Below, piece after piece: positions 1 to 3,858 of a stretch of DNA of 5,183 nt. The position numbers and the translations under genes are program-made. The stretch lies in the NCBI GenBank assembly GCA_013331015.1, contig DUHF01000014.1:1-5183 (forward strand), read 5' to 3'. Each line of letters opens with the position of its first letter. Within the stretch, counting starts at the first letter, position 1. The DNA comes from Methanoregula sp. (GTDB lineage Archaea > Halobacteriota > Methanomicrobia > Methanomicrobiales > Methanospirillaceae). Under the pieces are notes generated by a model that saw only the letters and a list, made by a program, of their open reading frames with translations, was not told the origin of the DNA and ran no database searches.

Positions 1-518
1 AACCCGCTCTGGGTGAGGGCAGGGAGGATCATACGCGGGACCCGGTAATCCGCGATCGCCACCAGCACCAGCAGCCGGAGACCGAAGATGAACCCCAGCG
101 AGATGGCATAGGCAAGAGGAATGAGGGTCACCGATACGAAGAGAGCGGAGATGGTGATGATGACCCCAAAGACCGTGCAGGTGAGCGCAAGCAGCGCAGA
201 CCGGTTCCAGGTCATGGTCTTGCCGCCAAGTTCGATCAACGGTTTGGTCAGGGCAAGTGCAGCAATGGCCGGGATCGTGAAGATCAGGGTGCCGGAGAAG
301 ACAAAGGTCTCCGGCAGTGAGAGGTAACTGCTGACGACCGTTGGCAGGGTAAAGGAGATGGGGCCCGAGAGGTTGAGGTTTAACCAGGATTTTACCCCGG
401 CACCATCAATGAGGAAACCGAGGAGAAGGATGAGGACCAGTGACCGCTTCCATGATGGGGCGGTAAAGATGTACCGGGCAAGCTGCCCGAGTTTTACATC
501 ACTGCCCTGCGGTGTCAT
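1..518 (-). CDS. Multi-pass membrane protein, probable DUF2070 family (N-terminal part; C-terminus beyond the window)
   Basis: Reading the minus strand from the ATG at 518-516 gives an open frame of 172 residues with no stop before the left edge, so the gene is cut at its 3' end. A short polar N-terminus (about 1-23) is followed by hydrophobic segments at roughly 24-41, 73-92, 107-130 and 132-157, separated by short basic or polar loops; no cleavable signal peptide or catalytic motif is visible. The arrangement, and the 'IADYRVPRM' stretch near 155-163, resemble the archaeal DUF2070 integral membrane family, whose members are several hundred residues long and have no established function. That match is from memory. 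The start codon abuts the TAA stop (521-519) of the upstream dph6 gene, with AGGTAA and a G-run just before it, implying coupled translation. It could alternatively be another polytopic membrane protein. Confidence 0.65.
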   Translation of the reverse strand, partial: MTPQGSDVKLGQLARYIFTAPSWKRSLVLILLLGFLIDGAGVKSWLNLNLSGPISFTLPTVVSSYLSLPETFVFSGTLIFTIPAIAALALTKPLIELGGKTMTWNRSALLALTCTVFGVIITISALFVSVTLIPLAYAISLGFIFGLRLLVLVAIADYRVPRMILPALTQSG

Positions 519-1175
519 TTACCTAAACCCCCCAAGGACGAGCTCATGCCGGCCGGGCGATGAACGGATCTCGGATGTGGAATAGGTTATTGGCCGGGAA
601 AAGAACGGGGCATTGAGGGTGAGGCTCTCGTACTCTCCCCCCTCCCCTGCGAGGTTGATGCGATGCAGTTTTGCCACTGCCTTGAGCCTGCCGATGAGTG
701 CCTCATCGAACCGGGCGCCAAGAAAACTCTCGTCAAGTCCTTCAGCAGCCGTCACGACAATGCGGGCGTCCATCCGTTCTGCAACCTCCCGCACCAGCGC
801 TTCGGTATCCATGTGCCAGAGCGGGGTATAGAGGGACAGTCCCAGCCGGTCCGTGATCGCCCGGACCCGGTCTGCCTGGTACACCGATGCAACCGCGCCG
901 GCAATCACGCCCTCGATGTCAAGGGCAGCAAGCCCGGCTTCGAGATCGCCAAGTTCCTCCTCCTTCCTCCCATGAGTTGTGATCTCCACGTATTCCATGC
1001 CGGCAGCGCGGGCGATGACCGGAACGGCATCGAGATTTGCCGAGTGGAACATGTAGGAATCCTTGTTTTTGGGCCGGGCCGTGACCATGTACCGGACCTC
1101 TTTTCCGGTATCGATAGCCTTCTGGCAGGAGAGGATGGAGTCCTTCCCTCCCGATGTCAGCGCAGCCCAGCTCAT
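519..1175 (-). CDS. dph6: Diphthine--ammonia ligase (Dph6, MJ0570/DUF71-type ATP pyrophosphatase)
   Basis: This 218-residue protein is predicted to carry out the last step of diphthamide synthesis: ATP-dependent amidation of diphthine on the modified histidine of archaeal elongation factor 2, using ammonium, in the cytoplasm. The N-terminal PP-loop 'LTSGGKDS' (residues 6-13) binds ATP, as in other N-type ATP pyrophosphatases. Further family landmarks are 'MFHSAN' (42-47), 'GAVASVYQADRVRAI' (93-107) and the C-terminal 'GEGGEYESL' (177-185). It is a single-domain protein of normal archaeal length and lacks the RidA-like extension of eukaryotic homologues. I chose the ATG at 1175 because GGTGA (1185-1181) sits 5 bases upstream. 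A GTG at 1184, overlapping the kinase stop and adding three residues, is possible but has no binding site. Its TAA stop touches the ATG of the membrane protein gene. Function is inferred from family membership; the family assignment is firm. Confidence 0.9.
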   Translation of the reverse strand: MSWAALTSGGKDSILSCQKAIDTGKEVRYMVTARPKNKDSYMFHSANLDAVPVIARAAGMEYVEITTHGRKEEELGDLEAGLAALDIEGVIAGAVASVYQADRVRAITDRLGLSLYTPLWHMDTEALVREVAERMDARIVVTAAEGLDESFLGARFDEALIGRLKAVAKLHRINLAGEGGEYESLTLNAPFFSRPITYSTSEIRSSPGRHELVLGGFR

Positions 1176-1180
1176 TTTCC

Positions 1181-1185
1181 TCACC
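1181..1185 (-). promoter_or_regulatory. Ribosome binding site GGTGA for dph6
   Basis: On the minus strand GGTGA lies 5 bases before the ATG at 1175-1173. It matches the archaeal anti-Shine-Dalgarno end of 16S rRNA and overlaps the TGA stop (1183-1181) of the upstream kinase gene. It favours the ATG over the GTG at 1184, which is itself part of this motif. Confidence 0.6.
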
Positions 1186-2074
1186 GAATCTTGGGGGTTT
1201 CCAGCGTTCCGAAATGCTTCCCGTACCGTTCAGTCATCGCGTCCCATGCCGGCAGGTGCGTCTGGCAGCCGACATGTTCGACCACGAAGGAGGCGGTGAC
1301 CGCGCCGATCCTGCAGCAGGTCTCCGGTGCATACCCTCGCACGTACGCGGTGAGGAACCCGGCCCGGTAGGAGTCCCCGGCACCCGTGGGATCGGCAAGA
1401 GTCACCGGGACCACGGGAATGACGACCTCTTTTCCTTTGGTGTACAGGGTACTGCCATCCCCGCTCATGGTAAAGATCGCGGTACCCACTCGTTTCACGA
1501 TTTCCTCCCGGGTTGTGCCAAGTGTCCGGCACATGTGGGCAACCTCGTGCTGGTTGGCAAACAAAATCTCGATGTTATCGAGGATTGAATCGAGCTGCTC
1601 CCGGGTGTACCAGAAGACATCCTGGCCCGGGTCAAAGCAGGCGAACTCGCTCTTCTCCGCTACCCGGCAGTTGAACTCCGGGTCAGCGGTTGCCATGTGG
1701 ACAAAGGGGAGAGCCGGCGCCTCTGCCTTGTTGAACGCCTTTGACGCCCCCCACTCAAAGAAGGTCATCTGGTCGCCGCTCTCGTCCGTGAACATGAACG
1801 CTGTCGGGGTATGGGCATCAGGGACAACGAAGAACTGCTGGTGAACGCCGAGCTTGCGGAGCCACTGGTCGTACTCACTCCCCGCAAAGTCCCCGCCCAC
1901 GCAGGAGACGAGCGTTACTTCGCCGTTAAGCGTTGCGATCCCGGCGGCAATGTTTGCCGCCCCGCCGCCATAGTAGATCTGCCGGTCGGAGATGTGGGTC
2001 GAGCAGTTCTTCCCGGGGAGATGGGCGACTTTTGAAATATGGTCGACAGCCGTGTGGCCCACGATATGGATCAT
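1181..2074 (-). CDS. PfkB-family nucleoside kinase (MJ0406-like)
   Basis: A 297-residue ribokinase/PfkB-fold enzyme predicted to transfer phosphate from ATP to the 5'-hydroxyl of nucleosides (salvage of adenosine, inosine, guanosine or cytidine). Both PfkB signatures are present: the N-terminal 'YGGGAANIA' (35-43) and the C-terminal 'DPTGAGDSYRAGF' (228-240), in which Asp234 is the expected catalytic base and GAG forms the anion hole. An NxxE motif (Asn174-Glu177) that positions Mg and phosphate is also present. The opening 'VGHTAVD' (5-11), 'FFEWGASK' (105-112), 'FDPGQD' (147-152) and the terminal 'GCQTHLPAWD' (269-278) resemble the Methanocaldococcus MJ0406 nucleoside kinase as I remember it, rather than sugar kinases. 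Length is normal. The ATG overlaps the TGA of the DUF555 gene as ATGA, with AGGA just upstream, so translation is probably coupled. The family is firm; the substrate is inferred. Confidence 0.85.
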   Translation of the reverse strand: MIHIVGHTAVDHISKVAHLPGKNCSTHISDRQIYYGGGAANIAAGIATLNGEVTLVSCVGGDFAGSEYDQWLRKLGVHQQFFVVPDAHTPTAFMFTDESGDQMTFFEWGASKAFNKAEAPALPFVHMATADPEFNCRVAEKSEFACFDPGQDVFWYTREQLDSILDNIEILFANQHEVAHMCRTLGTTREEIVKRVGTAIFTMSGDGSTLYTKGKEVVIPVVPVTLADPTGAGDSYRAGFLTAYVRGYAPETCCRIGAVTASFVVEHVGCQTHLPAWDAMTERYGKHFGTLETPKIR

Positions 2075-2409
2075 TGTTCCTGCACATCCAGTAATTTTAA
2101 GGGAACTTCGCGAAGGGCTTTTCCAATCACGGACTTGGCGATCCGGCCGGCATGTTCCGGCGACTCGGCGCGGAAGACCTTCATCTCGAGAACGAGGCCG
2201 ACCAGTGCTGTGTCTGCCACCACGATGGCGCTCGAGAGTTCCTGTTCGCAGTACGGGCAGGAGAGCATCCCTGCATCAACTTCCACGTATTTTGCCTGCG
2301 GGTTCAAGCGTTTTCCCGCCTCGCTGATAGCGATTCCAATCGCATCGTCAAGCGATTTCACGTCCTTGATAAACCAGGCCGATTCCAAAGTAACAGTATA
2401 ATCCGGCAT
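2071..2409 (-). CDS. DUF555 / UPF0212 family protein
   Basis: A 112-residue cytoplasmic protein of the archaeal DUF555 (UPF0212) family, typified by MJ0068; length and landmarks fit throughout. Visible features are the N-terminal 'YTVTLESAW' strand (4-12), 'DAIGIAISEAGKRLN' (22-36), a single CPYC motif (Cys51, Cys54) that could bind metal as a dimer or be redox-active, 'ALVGLVLEMKVF' (68-79), and the highly characteristic 'ESPEHAGRIAKSVIGKAL' (82-99). No membrane segment or signal peptide is present. The family has no established function that I know of. The gene follows the nitroreductase by 8 bases and overlaps the nucleoside kinase start by four bases (ATGA), so it is made with them. A perfect AGGTGA three bases before the ATG at 2409 fixes the start. 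Recognition is strong; any role in nucleoside or flavin chemistry would be guesswork. Confidence 0.88.
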   Translation of the reverse strand: MPDYTVTLESAWFIKDVKSLDDAIGIAISEAGKRLNPQAKYVEVDAGMLSCPYCEQELSSAIVVADTALVGLVLEMKVFRAESPEHAGRIAKSVIGKALREVPLKLLDVQEQ

Positions 2410-2412
2410 CTT

Positions 2413-2418
2413 TCACCT
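2413..2418 (-). promoter_or_regulatory. Ribosome binding site AGGTGA for the DUF555 gene
   Basis: The minus strand reads TAAGGTGAAAGATG. The last A of the nitroreductase TAA stop is the first base of a perfect AGGTGA, three bases before the DUF555 ATG at 2409. A ribosome ending the nitroreductase would sit on this site, suggesting coupled re-initiation. Confidence 0.65.
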
Positions 2419-2945
2419 TACCATTGCTCGCTGTGCACGTGCTCGCCGACATCCATCCGCTCCGTGAGCGTTGCCGGCGGGTGTCCTCTTCCCGCGGCAA
2501 GCAGTGCAACGGGACGGATATGCTGGGGCAGGGCGAGGACTTCCCTTACCGCATCTTCATCGAATGCTCCTGTCCAGCAGGAGTGAATCTTTCTGGCATG
2601 GGCAGCAAGCATCATGAATGAGCAGGCGATGGTTGCGTCCTGAACGGCGTACAGGATCCCACGCTCGCCATACCGCGACATCGAACGGACATAATTCGCG
2701 CAGACGACAAAGACCGTTGATGCCCGCGCCAGGTGTTCCTGATCAAAGGCTGCTTCTGCAAGGGCATACCGTGCATCCTCCTCTGTTACGACAACGACAT
2801 CCCATGCCTCGAGATTGCCGGCGCTCGGTGCGGTGCTGGCACAGGCGAGGATATATTCCGTCTCCTCCGTGGTCAGCGGCTCATCCGTATAGTCCCGGAC
2901 CGATGAGCGGTGTGCGAGAAACCCGAAAAACTCAGAGGAGTCCAT
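2418..2945 (-). CDS. Nitroreductase-family FMN oxidoreductase
   Basis: A 175-residue protein of the FMN-binding nitroreductase fold, predicted to use NAD(P)H (or another methanogen electron donor) to reduce an unknown substrate in the cytoplasm, usually as a homodimer. The N-terminal 'HRSSVRDYTDEPL' (about 11-23) is the classic phosphate-side FMN-binding motif. It is followed by 'APSAGNLEAWDVVVV' (about 37-51), a central 'YAVQDATIACSFMMLAA' helix, and 'SCWTGAFDEDAVREVLALP', the usual cap of the flavin site. I chose the ATG at 2945 because the product then starts just before the family's first helix. Upstream in-frame ATGs at 2969 and 3059 would add arginine-rich sequence unlike the family and lack binding sites. 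The gene overlaps the 118-residue upstream gene by 14 bases and ends in TAA 8 bases before the DUF555 gene. The family is clear; the substrate is not. Confidence 0.87.
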   Translation of the reverse strand: MDSSEFFGFLAHRSSVRDYTDEPLTTEETEYILACASTAPSAGNLEAWDVVVVTEEDARYALAEAAFDQEHLARASTVFVVCANYVRSMSRYGERGILYAVQDATIACSFMMLAAHARKIHSCWTGAFDEDAVREVLALPQHIRPVALLAAGRGHPPATLTERMDVGEHVHSEQW

Positions 2946-3288
2946 GTTCCGAGAGGACCTGCCATGCATTCTGTGCAGGGGTAGTCGAGGCGCTGATCGC
3001 CGCTGCAATCTTCTGCGATGCCTGCTCGGGCTGGTTGCTTTCAAGAAGGGAGATGGCATCGTTGAGCGAGGTTATCGCGTGCCCGAATTCATTCTGCCCG
3101 GTGCTGCTTGCGGCAAACTGCAGTTCGCTCCGAACGGACTCCAGAAGGAGGAGGAGCATCCGTTTCCCCCCGGCGTTTTCCCCTTCGGCAAACCCGGTCA
3201 GCGCAAGGCATAACTGGGACGACATGATCAGCTCGGACTTTGCCCGTTCGCCGAACTGGTAACTCTTGACTGCGGTTTTCAGATCCAT
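2932..3288 (-). CDS. Unrecognised 118-residue helical protein (first gene of the operon)
   Basis: I do not recognise this protein. From the ATG at 3288 it reads 118 residues, starting 'MDLKTAVKSYQFGERAKSEL', with a leucine-rich stretch 'KRMLLLLLESVRSEL' (42-56), an alanine/serine/glutamine-rich second half (70-105), and a C-terminus 'AWQVLSEHGLL'. The pattern suggests four or so amphipathic helices in a soluble bundle. There is no signal peptide, clear membrane segment, metal motif or catalytic signature; its only cysteine is Cys27. It is the promoter-proximal gene of the six-gene operon and overlaps the nitroreductase by 14 bases. The start is moderately certain: GGTG lies 3 bases before 3288, while an ATG at 3297 would add MVC and lacks a binding site. 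The frame stays open upstream to 3426 but passes through the likely promoter. Coding is supported by tight packing with real genes and by being the only sensible frame here. Confidence 0.75.
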   Translation of the reverse strand: MDLKTAVKSYQFGERAKSELIMSSQLCLALTGFAEGENAGGKRMLLLLLESVRSELQFAASSTGQNEFGHAITSLNDAISLLESNQPEQASQKIAAAISASTTPAQNAWQVLSEHGLL

Positions 3289-3325
3289 ACACACCATGGG
3301 AATTCTTGAGTAAAATAGCGTTCTG

Positions 3326-3334
3326 TTTAAAAAA
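3326..3334 (-). promoter_or_regulatory. Candidate TATA box of the six-gene operon
   Basis: The minus strand reads TTTTTTAAA within an AT-rich patch in otherwise GC-rich sequence. Archaeal transcription would begin about 25 bases downstream, near 3304, giving a leader of roughly 15 bases before the ATG at 3288. It lies downstream of the terminator-like hairpin of the preceding gene, as expected for a new unit. The match to a consensus TATA box is imperfect and the B-recognition element is not obvious. Confidence 0.42.
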
Positions 3335-3379
3335 CACAAATCACCTGATACAACTCCCCGTTGCTTACAGGGATGCATG

Positions 3380-3415
3380 AAAAAAATTACGGGGTCTGGG
3401 TAAACCCCCCGACCC
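3380..3415 (-). terminator. Hairpin plus T-tract terminator of the RGG-protein gene
   Basis: On the minus strand GGGTC (3415-3411) pairs with GACCC (3396-3392), enclosing an inner GGG/CCC stem with a TTTA loop (3407-3398). After CGTAA, seven T residues follow (3386-3380). The element begins 24 bases after the TAA stop at 3439 and separates the RGG-protein unit from the operon downstream. Archaea terminate mainly at T-tracts, so the T-run may matter more than the stem. Confidence 0.6.
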
Positions 3416-3438
3416 TTTACGGGCACGTACCGGAAGAA

Positions 3439-3771
3439 TTACCGGCTTGATTTTGCCTTTGATCCGAGCGCTGAGACCTTTGCGCGCTTCATGCGCCTGC
3501 GGATCATCGGGTTTGCCGTGGACTCATTCATGCCGGATCCACCGGACCGGTCGCCGCCGCGCCTGCCGCCACGCCCGCCACGGCCCCCGCGTGCACCGCC
3601 GCGTCCGCCCATGGCCTCGTTCATCTGGTCGATCTGCTTGACATTTGCGCCTGCCTTGAACCGCTGGTTCGGTCCCGGGGTCTTGGCTTCGCCTTCTTTC
3701 TTCGGGACGAGCCGGATCTGTCCTTTGACGCCTTTTACCTGTGCCCAGAGGGTTGTTCCTGTTTTACCCAT
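3439..3771 (-). CDS. Small basic RGG-repeat protein, probable DUF5350 family
   Basis: A 110-residue, strongly basic protein. The N-terminal part 'GTTLWAQVKGVKGQIRLVPK' (about 5-24) and 'GPNQRFKAGANVKQID' (33-48) look conserved and resemble, from memory, the methanogen DUF5350 family of unknown function. Residues 55-73 form a glycine/arginine tract with five RGG motifs (Arg57, 61, 64, 67, 71), and the C-terminus (90-110) is an Arg/Lys-rich tail, 'RRRMKRAKVSALGSKAKSSR' at its end. RGG boxes in other proteins bind RNA, so a nucleic-acid or ribosome-associated role is a reasonable inference, unproven. No membrane segment or cysteine is present. The start at 3771 is supported by AAGGAG (3784-3779) seven bases upstream. 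The gene sits alone between gatE and the operon, with its own candidate promoter and terminator. Coding is confident; the family name is less so. Confidence 0.8.
   Translation of the reverse strand: MGKTGTTLWAQVKGVKGQIRLVPKKEGEAKTPGPNQRFKAGANVKQIDQMNEAMGGRGGARGGRGGRGGRRGGDRSGGSGMNESTANPMIRRRMKRAKVSALGSKAKSSR
3553..3603 (-). repeat. RGG codon repeats inside the basic protein gene
   Basis: These 51 bases encode residues 57-73, carrying five Arg-Gly-Gly units, with spacing of three or four residues. The DNA is almost entirely G and C and internally repetitive, so it could expand or contract by slippage between strains. Confidence 0.75.
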
Positions 3772-3778
3772 AATGAAA

Positions 3779-3784
3779 CTCCTT
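3779..3784 (-). promoter_or_regulatory. Ribosome binding site AAGGAG for the RGG-protein gene
   Basis: AAGGAG on the minus strand lies seven bases before the ATG at 3771-3769 and fixes this start. It is a strong Shine-Dalgarno match with normal spacing, implying the transcript has a leader. Confidence 0.6.
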
Positions 3785-3803
3785 ATGTAATTCTGCTGTC
3801 CCG

Positions 3804-3813
3804 CTCATAAAGG
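3804..3813 (-). promoter_or_regulatory. Candidate TATA-like box upstream of the RGG-protein gene
   Basis: The minus strand reads CCTTTATGAG, the best TATA-like match in the 87 bases between gatE and this gene. A start of transcription about 25 bases on would fall near the ribosome binding site, leaving a very short leader, so the site is only tentative; read-through from gatE is an alternative. Confidence 0.33.
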
Positions 3814-3852
3814 TTCGCGCCTGCACGCTCCGGAAGCGGGATTGCATCCGGC

Positions 3853-3858
3853 AAAAAA
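3853..3858 (-). terminator. Oligo-T tract directly after gatE
   Basis: Six T residues on the minus strand follow immediately after the TGA stop of gatE (3861-3859). A-run 3870-3865 could pair with it across a six-base loop, but that stem is all A:T and weak. Oligo-T alone can end archaeal transcripts, so this may terminate gatE partially. Confidence 0.35.

Noticed and set aside
663..1370. 235-codon open frame on the plus strand
   Set aside because: It lies antisense across dph6 and the kinase gene, both of which have clear family motifs. Its translation shows no recognisable motif and is rich in Arg, Pro, Cys and His, as expected for a GC-biased shadow frame.
2946..3059. N-terminal extension of the nitroreductase (starts at 2969 or 3059)
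   Set aside because: The added residues are Arg/Pro/Ser-rich, out of character for the family, and coincide with the coding sequence of the upstream gene in another frame. No ribosome binding site precedes these starts.
2618..3262. 214-codon open frame on the plus strand
   Set aside because: It is antisense to the nitroreductase and the 118-residue gene. The product is rich in Arg, Pro, Ser and Cys with no family signature and no supporting ribosome binding site.
3289..3426. Longer start for the 118-residue protein, back to 3426
   Set aside because: The extra frame runs through the T-tract, the terminator hairpin and the TATA-like box, and its residues show no coding character.
3298..3438. 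Possible small RNA or short gene in the 150-base intergenic gap
   Set aside because: Beyond the terminator hairpin and the TATA-like box I find no tRNA-like fold, no short frame with a binding site and no riboswitch-like structure.
3826..3838. Small inverted repeat CGCT-CCGGA-AGCG between gatE and the RGG-protein gene
   Set aside because: A four-base stem with no T-tract after it on either strand; likely chance in GC-rich sequence.
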